DNA from: Candidatus Aminicenantota bacterium | Lineage (GTDB): Bacteria > Acidobacteriota > Aminicenantia > UBA2199 | DNA length: 7,200 nt | Direction of reading: 5' to 3' | Assembly: GCA_030620255.1 (NCBI GenBank) | Contig: JAUXFB010000063.1 | Span: forward strand, 1-7,200 | Shown here: piece by piece, positions 1-6,634 of the stretch | How the letters are laid out: every line of letters starts with the position of its first letter | Numbering within the stretch: position 1 is the stretch's first letter | Notes under the pieces: model-generated | What the model saw: only the letters and a program-made list of their open reading frames with translations | Told to the model about the DNA's origin: nothing | Database searches by the model: none | Program-made: the position numbers and the translations under genes

Positions 1-12
1 GAATGTAAAGAA

Positions 13-1152
13 ATGATGAAAAAAATTAAATTAATAAAAATAGTATGTTTTTTGTTCTGTTTTACAATTTTATGTTTTTCAGAAGATTTTTCTGAATTAA
101 AAAATAAAGGCATAAAATTTATAAAAAAGGGTAAACCTGTTTATGGACAGATAAATCTCGATTTTTCAGAAAAAACACTTATACAAGAATCTGAAAAGGA
201 TGAGAATTATATGTTTTCAAGAATTGTTGATATAAAGGTTGATAGAGATGAAAATCTTTATATTATAGATCACAAAAGAGTAATGAAATACAGTAGAAAC
301 GGTAAATTTAAGATAAAAATAGGTAGAACCGGTCAGGGACCAGGTGAATTTTACAATCCAATGAGGTTATTCATTGATAAATCAAACAACCTTTACATAA
401 TGGATTTTAGAAGATTAATAAAATATAGTTCCGATTCTAATTATATCTTTTCTTTTAAAATAAATAGAACTGTTAAAAATGATTTCTTTGTGGGTAAATC
501 AGATAATGAGTTATTTGCCCCAGTAAAAAAATACAGTGAAAAGGGAGTATATGAAAGCATTGTATTATTAAATCTAAATGAAGGAAAAGAAAAAGATATT
601 TATAGTTTTATTAATAAAGAAGTTTTTTTTAAGGGTAATAAAAGGGGCGGAGTTATGGGTGGTGTTTATCATCCATATTCAAAGAAAATTTTTTTATCTC
701 ATTTAAAATATAAAAAGATATGTTTTGCTGAGAATTCAACTTATAAAGTTTATTTATCAGATCTTTCGGGAAATATAAAATCAATTATTTATGATAATAA
801 AAAGCAAGAAAAGGTTTCTAATAAAGAAATTGAGTGGTTTAGAAGGAAGTATAGTAAGAGAAGGTTTGAAATTTTAAGATTACCTGAATACAGACCAATA
901 GTAGAAAATATGTTAACTGATGAATTGGGGAGGATTTATATATTCAAAAAAAAGTCAGTATTAAACAAATCAAAAAGGTTCAATGTTGATATATTCAGTA
1001 AAGATGGAGTTTTTCTTTACAAAGCAACAATAAACAAAGTTCCGAAAATAATTTATAATGGTTATATCTATTATATTGAAAATGATAATGAAGGAAGATG
1101 TATTATAAAAAAAGCAAAAATAAACAATTATAAAAAAATAAAGCACAATTAG
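13..1152 (+). CDS. Exported six-bladed beta-propeller (NHL-like) protein
   Basis: The 379-residue product opens with a basic n-region (MMKKIKLIK) and a hydrophobic stretch to about residue 22, as in a signal peptide, so it is probably exported. No good lipobox is visible (TILC is poor). Propeller-like repeats follow: a strand pair at about 71-104 (DRDENLYIIDH, then KYSRNGKFKIKIG), the signature GRTGQGPGEFYNP at about 104-116, another blade at about 118-150 (DKSNNLYIMD) and later ones near 300-340 (DELGRIYIF, FSKDGVFLY). This D..gnlYi.D / G.GpGEf..P pattern is typical of the 6-bladed beta-propeller/NHL family, usually secreted or surface proteins whose ligands are mostly unknown. The middle (about 160-290) is Lys-rich and less clearly repeated. 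The frame is open to the window edge upstream of 13, but the ATGATG pair followed by a signal peptide makes 13 or 16 the likely start. It converges with the next gene. Fold call is fairly sure; function is unknown. Confidence 0.75.
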   Translation: MMKKIKLIKIVCFLFCFTILCFSEDFSELKNKGIKFIKKGKPVYGQINLDFSEKTLIQESEKDENYMFSRIVDIKVDRDENLYIIDHKRVMKYSRNGKFKIKIGRTGQGPGEFYNPMRLFIDKSNNLYIMDFRRLIKYSSDSNYIFSFKINRTVKNDFFVGKSDNELFAPVKKYSEKGVYESIVLLNLNEGKEKDIYSFINKEVFFKGNKRGGVMGGVYHPYSKKIFLSHLKYKKICFAENSTYKVYLSDLSGNIKSIIYDNKKQEKVSNKEIEWFRRKYSKRRFEILRLPEYRPIVENMLTDELGRIYIFKKKSVLNKSKRFNVDIFSKDGVFLYKATINKVPKIIYNGYIYYIENDNEGRCIIKKAKINNYKKIKHN

Positions 1153-1254
1153 GGTAAGAATTTTAAAAGATTCCTATAAACGTTATTGAACCGGTTTCTA
1201 TTTATTTGACAATGAACTTCTAATGGATGACCCCTATTCTTTATATAAAATAAA

Positions 1255-1758
1255 TTAAATACCCCAGGGGTAATAGTTTCTATTTACACAATATTTTCCA
1301 GAAGGAGAAGAACTCAGATCAATATAAAATTCGAGTTTTTCATCATTTTCATTTACACATAGCTCTAAAACTTTTATTTTGTATTTTTTGCGCTTAATAT
1401 TTACTATTGCATAATCTAAATCATATAAACAGAGACAGTAACACATCTCACCATATTCTCTCTCTTTTATTATTATAGTATCTTCTCTTACATCTATGTC
1501 TGCTGTGACTGTTGAGCAGCAATTAAATCCTGCATTTATATGTTTAAGTATAAGTTTATTTTCTCCGTCATATTCATATTCTATACAATCCTCATTAGAT
1601 TTATATAGAATTTGATTGTCATTCAATGCAGTGCTATATGAGTGTTTGCACCCGTATGAATTAATTAGTGTCCCAAAAGGTTCAGATTCAGTTAAATTAT
1701 TACTTTTACAACTTATAAAAGCAAAACATATTAAAATTGATAAAATAAGGCTTTTCAT
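1255..1758 (-). CDS. Cys-rich putative lipoprotein, unrecognised function
   Basis: A TTG at 1770 would give 171 residues, but GGAG at 1765-1768 lies inside that extension, six bases before the ATG at 1758, so I start there (167 aa). The N-terminus has MK, a hydrophobic stretch and FISC ending at Cys17 followed by KSNN: a lipoprotein signal with Phe at -3, less common than Leu. The mature part holds nine more cysteines (37, 58, 80, 81, 106, 108, 110, 134, 157). These include an adjacent pair in HINAGFNCC and a CxCxC cluster in CYCLCLYDLDY, and the protein ends in YYPWGI. I have an impression of similar Cys patterns in hypothetical lipoproteins of Bacteroidetes-like bacteria, but I cannot name a family. 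The cysteines could form disulfides or bind metal; that is inference. A sigma-54-type promoter lies just upstream. No clear terminator was seen in the 102-bp convergent gap at 1153-1254. Confidence 0.7.
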   Translation of the reverse strand: MKSLILSILICFAFISCKSNNLTESEPFGTLINSYGCKHSYSTALNDNQILYKSNEDCIEYEYDGENKLILKHINAGFNCCSTVTADIDVREDTIIIKEREYGEMCYCLCLYDLDYAIVNIKRKKYKIKVLELCVNENDEKLEFYIDLSSSPSGKYCVNRNYYPWGI

Positions 1759-1764
1759 TTTTTT

Positions 1765-1768
1765 CTCC
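1765..1768 (-). promoter_or_regulatory. Shine-Dalgarno that fixes the lipoprotein start
   Basis: Read on the minus strand the sequence is TTGGAGAAAAAAATG. GGAG sits six bases before the ATG at 1758. A ribosome starting at the TTG at 1770 would place this motif inside the coding sequence, so the internal ATG is the better start. Confidence 0.75.
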
Positions 1769-1781
1769 AATACTAAATTGT

Positions 1782-1797
1782 AGCAAGTTTAATGCCA
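1782..1797 (-). promoter_or_regulatory. Sigma-54 (-24/-12) promoter for the lipoprotein gene
   Basis: On the minus strand the sequence reads TGGCATTAAACTTGCT. The RpoN consensus is TGGCAC-N5-TTGCW. TGGCA and TTGCT match, the spacing is exact, and the only deviation in the conserved part is T for C at the sixth base. With GG at -25/-24 (1796-1795) and GC at -13/-12 (1784-1783), transcription should start near 1771. That gives a leader of about 13 nt, just enough to carry the GGAG at 1765-1768. The fit of promoter, start site, ribosome site and ATG, plus the paired inverted repeats directly upstream, argues against chance. Confidence 0.75.
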
Positions 1798-1811
1798 GCA
1801 AAAACAGGATT

Positions 1812-1837
1812 AAAGTGTCACATTTTTAGGACACTTT
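1812..1837. promoter_or_regulatory. Proximal inverted repeat, probable regulator-binding site
   Basis: Perfect 8-bp arms AAAGTGTC (1812-1819) and GACACTTT (1830-1837) flank a 10-base centre. The core TGTC-N10-GACA (1816-1833) matches the core of the distal copy, and 12 bases of the right half (ATTTTTAGGACA, 1822-1833) are identical to it. The centre lies about 54 bp upstream of the predicted sigma-54 start. The likely role is a dimer site for an NtrC-type enhancer-binding protein. The position is closer to the promoter than most such sites, so a repressor or other regulator is possible. Confidence 0.6.
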
Positions 1838-1845
1838 TCCAATTT

Positions 1846-1865
1846 ATGTCCTATTTTTAGGACAT
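1846..1865. promoter_or_regulatory. Distal inverted repeat, probable regulator-binding site
   Basis: Perfect 8-bp arms ATGTCCTA (1846-1853) and TAGGACAT (1858-1865) flank TTTT. The TGTC/GACA core (1847-1864) has the same 18-bp length as the proximal copy. Centre-to-centre distance is 31 bp, close to three helical turns, so both sites face the same side of the DNA. The centre is about 85 bp upstream of the predicted sigma-54 start. A T-run at 1865-1870 makes it resemble a plus-strand terminator, but no plus-strand gene immediately upstream needs one. Confidence 0.6.
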
Positions 1866-1932
1866 TTTTTAGAAAGAGGTCATTTATTGTTGTTTTCTTT
1901 ATTCTAAAATGATAATAGAGATTCTGTTTATC

Positions 1933-1961
1933 TTGACAAAATATCTTATTAGAATTATACT
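1933..1961 (+). promoter_or_regulatory. Sigma-70-type promoter for ftsK
   Basis: TTGACA (1933-1938, full match), a 17-base spacer and TATACT (1956-1961, five of six) form a near-ideal housekeeping promoter. The expected start is near 1968, four bases before the ATG at 1972. It lies inside the longer reading frame that begins at 1909, which argues that the first 21 codons of that frame are not translated from this transcript. Confidence 0.6.
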
Positions 1962-1971
1962 TTTTCAAAGA

Positions 1972-4233
1972 ATGAGACAAAGTATAAAAGAATCAAATAA
2001 TTCTACAGAACTTAATTTAAAAAACGAAATAGTAGCAATAATATTACTATTTATCTCAATTTTTCTTATTTTCAGTTTAATTGGTTATAATCCTAATGAC
2101 TCAAGTTTTTTCGAGAATTCTTTTAAAGATAATGTTGTAAGAAATTATAGTGGAAAGATTGGAGCTGAAGTATCAGCCATTTTATTCACTCTTTTTGGAA
2201 ATTCTTCTTATATTATTATTTTTTATCTAATTTTTCTTTCTGCTTTTTTTTTCTTTAACCGGAGAATCAAGAGTGTAATAACAAAAACTTTTGGATATCT
2301 TCTACTTTTAATTTCTTTTTCATCTTTCCTTGCATATGTAAAACCATTTGTAAAAATAAATGGGATTAAAATTAAGACAGGTGGGATTGTTGGCTTTTTC
2401 ATTATAGATTTTTCAAAAGGTCAAATTGGTGATTTTTTATCTGTTTTATTATCTTGTGTACTAATTATAATTTCTCTTACTCTTATTGCTAAATTTTCAT
2501 TAAGTAAAGTAATAAAATTTTCATTGAAATTTTTTAAATTTCTGTTCAATTTAATCAAGAAATTTATCAAAATGAGATTAAATATATATAAGAAGAATAG
2601 AAGACTAAAAAAAGTTCAGCGGAAATATAGAGAAGAAGCCCAGAGCCCGGGTATAGGAGATGAAACTTATAGATTTAAAAAAGAGAGAAAAAAGATAATT
2701 AGAAAGCCAACAGGAATTCCTGAAGAGAGGTCTCTATTTTCAGATCTTCAAGATGGATTTGTAAATAAAGTTAAATATAAGCCTCCTCCAATAACTTACC
2801 TTGATGCACCTACTGAAAAAAGCCAAATTGATTTTAAGGAGCTTGAAGATAAAAAGAGAGAATTGTCTCAAAGATTGCATGAATTTAAAATCAAAGGTGA
2901 GATAGTTGAATATACTCCAGGTCCAGTTATAACAACTTATGAATTTTCTCCTGATATTGGTGTTAAGGTGAGAGAAGTTACGAATTTATCTGAAGATCTT
3001 GCTCTTGCTGTTAAAGCACAATATGTTAGGATTGAAAGAATCCTGGGTAAAAAAGCAATTGGGATTGAAATTCCTAATAAAAAGAGGGAAGTTATACATT
3101 TAAGAGAGATCCTTGAATCTTCTGAATATAAGCAGTCTCGCTCCCCTCTTACAATTGCTCTTGGGAAAACAAAAGCAGGTGAGATATTTGTCTCTGATTT
3201 AAGGGATATGCCTCATTTGATCATAGCTGGTGCAACTGGAAGTGGGAAAAGTGTTGCTGTTCATTCAATAATTTTGAGCATACTTTACAAATCATCTCCA
3301 GATGAGGTTAAGCTGGTTTTAATTGATCCTAAAAAAGTTGAACTTGCTATTTACAGTTCTTTGCCTCATCTTTTAACTCCAGTGGTTACTGATATGAAAT
3401 TTGCTAAGAATGCTCTTGACTGGGCTGTGTTTGAAATGGAAATAAGATATAAAAAATTGGCATTATTACAGGTAAGAAATGTTGAACAATATAATGTAAA
3501 GCTTGAGTTAATGATACAATCCGGAGATGAAACTATTGATAAACTTGATAATAAGGAAAAAATGCCATATATTGTGATCATTATTGATGAATTTGCTGAT
3601 TTAATGATGGAACGTTCAAGGGAGATTGAGGGTAATATTGCAAGAATTGCTCATAAAGCAAGAGCAGTAGGGATTCATCTGATACTTGCAACTCAAAGAC
3701 CATCAATAGATGTTATAACTGGAACCATAAAAAATAATTTCCCATCAAGAATTGCATTGGCAGTTCCTTCAAAATTTGATTCAAGAACAATAATTGATGT
3801 AATAGGAGCAGAAAAATTATTAGGTGATGGCGATATGCTTTTTTTACCTCCAAAAACTGCTTCACTTATAAGACTTCATTGTGCTTATGTGTCAGTAGAA
3901 GAAGCTTTTAGGGTTGTGAATTATCTTTCAAAGTTGTATAAACCCAGATATGATACTCAGATTATAAAAGCTTTACCAAAAAAAGATATAGATATTGACA
4001 AATATAAGCTTGATGATTTGTTTTTTGATGCTGCAGAATTAATAGTAACTACTGGGCAGGCTTCTGCATCATTTCTCCAGAGGAGACTTAGCATAGGGTA
4101 TGCAAGAGCGGGTCGCTTAATTGATCAATTAGAATTAAAGCAAGTTGTTTCAATTCCAGATACAAAAAACAAAAGAGAGATTTTAATGACAACTATGGAA
4201 TTAGAGGATCTAAAACATGAGCATGAAGATTAG
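1972..4233 (+). CDS. ftsK: FtsK/SpoIIIE-family DNA translocase
   Basis: Membrane-anchored hexameric ATPase that pumps chromosomal DNA through the division septum. Using the ATG at 1972 (753 aa), four hydrophobic segments lie at about 20-39, 77-96, 106-124 and 153-175. A Lys/Arg-rich linker spans about 199-245, followed by the motor domain. Walker A GATGSGKS is at 420-427, Walker B IVIIIDEFAD at 534-543 and the conserved ATQRPS at 573-578. A C-terminal winged-helix gamma domain at about 681-730 has RRLSIGYARAGRLIDQLE, close to the KOPS-reading helix of known FtsK. The linker is short, as in SpoIIIE-like proteins of about 750-800 aa rather than the 1329-aa E. coli protein. The frame is open from 1909, but that would add a hydrophobic 21-residue extension without a ribosome site, and a strong promoter lies within it. 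No canonical Shine-Dalgarno precedes 1972. A 37-bp gap separates it from kdsA. Identity is very sure; the start is less so. Confidence 0.95.
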   Translation: MRQSIKESNNSTELNLKNEIVAIILLFISIFLIFSLIGYNPNDSSFFENSFKDNVVRNYSGKIGAEVSAILFTLFGNSSYIIIFYLIFLSAFFFFNRRIKSVITKTFGYLLLLISFSSFLAYVKPFVKINGIKIKTGGIVGFFIIDFSKGQIGDFLSVLLSCVLIIISLTLIAKFSLSKVIKFSLKFFKFLFNLIKKFIKMRLNIYKKNRRLKKVQRKYREEAQSPGIGDETYRFKKERKKIIRKPTGIPEERSLFSDLQDGFVNKVKYKPPPITYLDAPTEKSQIDFKELEDKKRELSQRLHEFKIKGEIVEYTPGPVITTYEFSPDIGVKVREVTNLSEDLALAVKAQYVRIERILGKKAIGIEIPNKKREVIHLREILESSEYKQSRSPLTIALGKTKAGEIFVSDLRDMPHLIIAGATGSGKSVAVHSIILSILYKSSPDEVKLVLIDPKKVELAIYSSLPHLLTPVVTDMKFAKNALDWAVFEMEIRYKKLALLQVRNVEQYNVKLELMIQSGDETIDKLDNKEKMPYIVIIIDEFADLMMERSREIEGNIARIAHKARAVGIHLILATQRPSIDVITGTIKNNFPSRIALAVPSKFDSRTIIDVIGAEKLLGDGDMLFLPPKTASLIRLHCAYVSVEEAFRVVNYLSKLYKPRYDTQIIKALPKKDIDIDKYKLDDLFFDAAELIVTTGQASASFLQRRLSIGYARAGRLIDQLELKQVVSIPDTKNKREILMTTMELEDLKHEHED

Positions 4234-4235
4234 AT

Positions 4236-4264
4236 TTGCTCTACTTTTATTTAATTGGTAAAAT
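4236..4264 (+). promoter_or_regulatory. Possible sigma-70 promoter before kdsA
   Basis: TTGCTC (4236-4241), a 17-base spacer and TAAAAT (4259-4264) lie in the short ftsK-kdsA gap. The predicted start falls on the A of the kdsA ATG, implying a leaderless message. The -35 match is moderate and the region is AT-rich, so chance is plausible. kdsA may instead be read through from ftsK. Confidence 0.3.
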
Positions 4265-4270
4265 TATATA

Positions 4271-5086
4271 ATGATTGATTTTTTTAATATTGATGATGTC
4301 AAAATAAGGGAAGATAGACTCTTCTTTATACTTGGTCCTTGTGTAATTGAGAATGAAAAAATCACTTTGGAAATTGCAGAAAAGGTAAGAGAGATTGCTC
4401 ATGAAATTGATATTACTGTGATATTTAAAGCCTCTTTTGATAAGGCAAACAGATCATCTTTAAAATCATTTAGAGGACCTGGTATAGACAAAGGCTTAAA
4501 GATTTTAAAAAGAGTAAAGAATGAATTCAAACTGCCTGTTTTATCTGATATTCATGAACCATGGCAGGCTGAGGTTGTTTCAGAAGTTCTCTCAGTTATT
4601 CAAATACCTGCTTTTCTTTGCAGGCAGACAGATTTACTTCTTGCTGCTGGGAAAACGGATCTTGTTATAAATGTAAAAAAGGGTCAATTTATGTCTCCTG
4701 AAGATATGTTTCTTGTAAAAGATAAGATTGAATCTACTGGTAATAAAAAAATAATGTTAACTGAAAGGGGAACTTTTTTTGGGTATAGAAATCTTGTGGT
4801 TGATTTTCGAAATATTCCAATAATGAAAAAAACAGGGCTTCCTGTTATTATTGATGCAACTCATTCAGTTCAAAGACCCACAGGTTCAGGGTCAGTTTCA
4901 GGAGGTGACCCACAATTTATACCTTTAATTGCATCAGCTGGAGTTGTGTCAGGAGCAAATGGAGTTTTTATAGAGATTCACCCAAATCCTTCAGAGGCTT
5001 TGTCTGATGGGAGTAATTCTATGAATATAAAAAATTTGAAAACTCTGTTAATTAAGTTAAAAAGATTATATAATATAAACTTATGA
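4271..5086 (+). CDS. kdsA: 3-deoxy-8-phosphooctulonate (Kdo 8-phosphate) synthase, metal-dependent type
   Basis: Cytoplasmic aldolase-type enzyme that condenses phosphoenolpyruvate with D-arabinose 5-phosphate to Kdo 8-phosphate, the committed step of Kdo synthesis for LPS. The 271-residue length is normal. FKASFDKANRSS at 52-63 is the PEP/A5P-binding signature, and its KANRS distinguishes Kdo8P synthases from DAHP synthases. Also visible are DIHEPWQAE (about 93-101), PAFLCRQTDLL (113-123) and NVKKGQF (134-140). All four metal ligands known from the Aquifex enzyme appear to be present: Cys24 (GPCVIE), His198 (DATHSVQ), Glu235 (FIEIHP) and Asp246 (LSDGS). E. coli KdsA has Asn at the Cys position, so this is the metal-dependent class. 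No clear Shine-Dalgarno precedes the ATG. Its stop overlaps the kdsD start (ATGA), indicating translational coupling. Confidence 0.96.
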   Translation: MIDFFNIDDVKIREDRLFFILGPCVIENEKITLEIAEKVREIAHEIDITVIFKASFDKANRSSLKSFRGPGIDKGLKILKRVKNEFKLPVLSDIHEPWQAEVVSEVLSVIQIPAFLCRQTDLLLAAGKTDLVINVKKGQFMSPEDMFLVKDKIESTGNKKIMLTERGTFFGYRNLVVDFRNIPIMKKTGLPVIIDATHSVQRPTGSGSVSGGDPQFIPLIASAGVVSGANGVFIEIHPNPSEALSDGSNSMNIKNLKTLLIKLKRLYNINL

Positions 5087-6039
5087 ATGTAATCGAGACC
5101 GGAAAGAAAGTTCTTGATATAGAGGCAAAATCCATTGAAAGGTCTATAAATAAAGTTGATAAGAAATTTGAAGAGATTGTTGAAATTTTATTTCAAACTG
5201 AAGGAAGAGTTGTTGTAACTGGAATGGGAAAATCAGGTATAATTGGCAAGAAAATTTCTGCCACACTAACTTCCACAGGAACCCCTTCTGTATTTTTGCA
5301 TCCATCAGAAGCTGTGCATGGAGATATAGGGATAATAAACAGTAATGACACTGTTTTAGCACTTTCTTATAGTGGAGAGACTTCTGAAGTTATTAGATTG
5401 GTTGATTATATAAGAAGAATTGGAGCTAAATTAGTATCTCTTGTTGGAGTCTCAGAGTCAACACTTGCTCATTTAAGTGATATTTTTCTTGATTGTGGTG
5501 TAGAAAAAGAGGCTTGCCCTATTGGACTTGTTCCTACAGCTTCTACAACAGTTACTCTTGCTGTTGGAGATGCCATTTCTATTGCTTTAATGGAGAAAAA
5601 AGGATTCAGCGAAGAAGATTTCAGATATTATCACCCTGGTGGTTCAATTGGAAAGAAGTTGTTAAAAGTAAAGCACCTTATGCACACTGGTGATGAATTA
5701 CCTGTTGCAAAAGATTGTGCAAAAATGAGAGATATAGTAAATGTTATAGATAAAAAGAAATTTGGGGTGGCAATTATTGTAGATAATAGCAATAATGTTG
5801 TGGGGATAATCACTGATGGTGATTTGAGAAGACAATTATTAAAGGGAATTAATTTTAACAATGTTATTGCAAGAGAATGTATGACATCAAACCCTCTATA
5901 CATTGGAGAAAATAAACTGGCAGTTGAAGCTTTAAAAATAATGGAAGAAAATTTAGTTACTTCATTGGTTGTAAAAGATAATAATGTATTAAAAGGGCTT
6001 TTACATTTGCATGATTTGTGGAGAACGGAGATGATATAA
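5083..6039 (+). CDS. kdsD: Arabinose-5-phosphate isomerase (KpsF/GutQ family)
   Basis: Cytoplasmic aldose-ketose isomerase converting D-ribulose 5-phosphate to D-arabinose 5-phosphate, the substrate of KdsA. The 318-residue protein has an N-terminal SIS sugar-isomerase domain (about 30-180) and two C-terminal CBS domains (about 197-255 and 265-318, with ITDGDLRR at 243-250 and LLHLHDL near the end). The active-site residues described for E. coli KdsD (Lys59, Glu111, Glu152, His193) fall here at Lys50 (GMGKSG), Glu102 (GETSE), Glu143 (KEACP) and His184 (HPGG), all with the same offset of nine. The start overlaps the kdsA stop by four bases and has no visible ribosome site, fitting coupled translation. 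The CBS pair suggests nucleotide or sugar-nucleotide sensing, but its ligand cannot be read from sequence. Paralogues such as GutQ or KpsF have the same architecture; the kdsA/kdsC neighbours support kdsD. Confidence 0.95.
   Translation: MNVIETGKKVLDIEAKSIERSINKVDKKFEEIVEILFQTEGRVVVTGMGKSGIIGKKISATLTSTGTPSVFLHPSEAVHGDIGIINSNDTVLALSYSGETSEVIRLVDYIRRIGAKLVSLVGVSESTLAHLSDIFLDCGVEKEACPIGLVPTASTTVTLAVGDAISIALMEKKGFSEEDFRYYHPGGSIGKKLLKVKHLMHTGDELPVAKDCAKMRDIVNVIDKKKFGVAIIVDNSNNVVGIITDGDLRRQLLKGINFNNVIARECMTSNPLYIGENKLAVEALKIMEENLVTSLVVKDNNVLKGLLHLHDLWRTEMI
6027..6030 (+). promoter_or_regulatory. Shine-Dalgarno that fixes the kdsC start
   Basis: GGAG lies eight bases before the ATG at 6039, inside the last codons of kdsD. 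It favours that ATG, which overlaps the kdsD stop by one base (TAATG), over a GTG at 6018 in the same frame that would add seven residues upstream of the conserved N-terminus. Confidence 0.7.
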
Positions 6040-6599
6040 TGGATCAAAAAGAGCTTGCAAAGAAGATTAAATTAATAATAATGGATGTTGATGGTACACT
6101 TTCTGATGGAAGGTTCTTTGTCCTTCCTGATGGAAAAGTAATTAAATCTTTTGATGTAAAAGATGGAGCAGGGATAATTTTTCTTGGGCTTGCTGGTATA
6201 AAGACTGCTATAATTACGGGAAAATCATCCGAGGTGGTAAGAAATAGAGCTGCAGAGCTCCAAATTGATGATTATTATGAAGGAATCTCAAATAAATCAA
6301 TTCCTTTTTTTGAATTGTTGGAGAAATATGATCTAAAGAAAGATGAAGTTGCATATATAGGTGATGATATTGGAGATGCTGAGGTTATGGGAATGGTAGG
6401 CTTTTCTGCAGCAGTTGGTGACGCACATCCTTTGATAAAAAGAATTTCTCATTATATAGCTAAAAGGTATGGTGGAAGAGGCGCTGTGAGAGAAGTAATT
6501 GATTTTATTCTTGATGTGCAAGGAAAATGGCCTGAGATTTTTACAAAATTAAAAAAGGAAGAGAACCAGGAAGAAATACTGAGACAGATTAATTCTTAA
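6039..6599 (+). CDS. kdsC: Kdo 8-phosphate phosphatase (HAD superfamily)
   Basis: Cytoplasmic phosphatase that hydrolyses Kdo 8-phosphate to Kdo and phosphate, the step after KdsA. The 186-residue length matches the family (E. coli KdsC 188 aa), which is a cap-less small HAD enzyme that works as a tetramer. Motif I is MDVDGTLSDG at 15-24, with nucleophile Asp16 and acid/base Asp18. Motif II is the Thr in IITGKSS (Thr60), motif III is Lys86 in SNKS, and motif IV is GDDIGD at 108-113. The C-terminal GGRGAVRE at 145-152 is typical of KdsC and helps shape the neighbouring subunit's active site. I use the ATG at 6039 rather than the GTG at 6018 because of the GGAG at 6027-6030 and the one-base overlap with kdsD. 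It is the last clear kds gene here; a 35-bp gap follows. Confidence 0.95.
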   Translation: MDQKELAKKIKLIIMDVDGTLSDGRFFVLPDGKVIKSFDVKDGAGIIFLGLAGIKTAIITGKSSEVVRNRAAELQIDDYYEGISNKSIPFFELLEKYDLKKDEVAYIGDDIGDAEVMGMVGFSAAVGDAHPLIKRISHYIAKRYGGRGAVREVIDFILDVQGKWPEIFTKLKKEENQEEILRQINS

Positions 6600-6634
6600 C
6601 TTAAAAGCCATAAAAAATTAGATTAGTCTTTTAA

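Noticed and set aside
1189..1196. AACCGGTT palindrome in the convergent gap
   Set aside because: Eight bases without a loop, a T-run or a second copy; expected by chance and no role can be assigned.
1846..1870. Hairpin followed by T-run, like an intrinsic terminator on the plus strand
   Set aside because: The stem is only 8 bp and AT-rich, the nearest upstream plus-strand gene ends at 1152, and the palindrome has a partner copy 31 bp away upstream of a sigma-54 promoter, which fits a protein-binding site better.
6018..6038. GTG at 6018 as the kdsC start
   Set aside because: It would put the GGAG ribosome site inside the gene and add residues not expected in the family; ATG 6039 fits the spacing and family length.
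5631..6047. Minus-strand 138-codon open frame
   Set aside because: It is antisense to the strongly conserved CBS part of kdsD and shows no protein family features.
6601..6634. TTAAAAG / CTTTTAA inverted repeat between kdsC and the sigma-like gene
   Set aside because: A 7-bp, nearly all A/T stem with a 20-base loop is too weak for a terminator and is likely in this AT-rich DNA.
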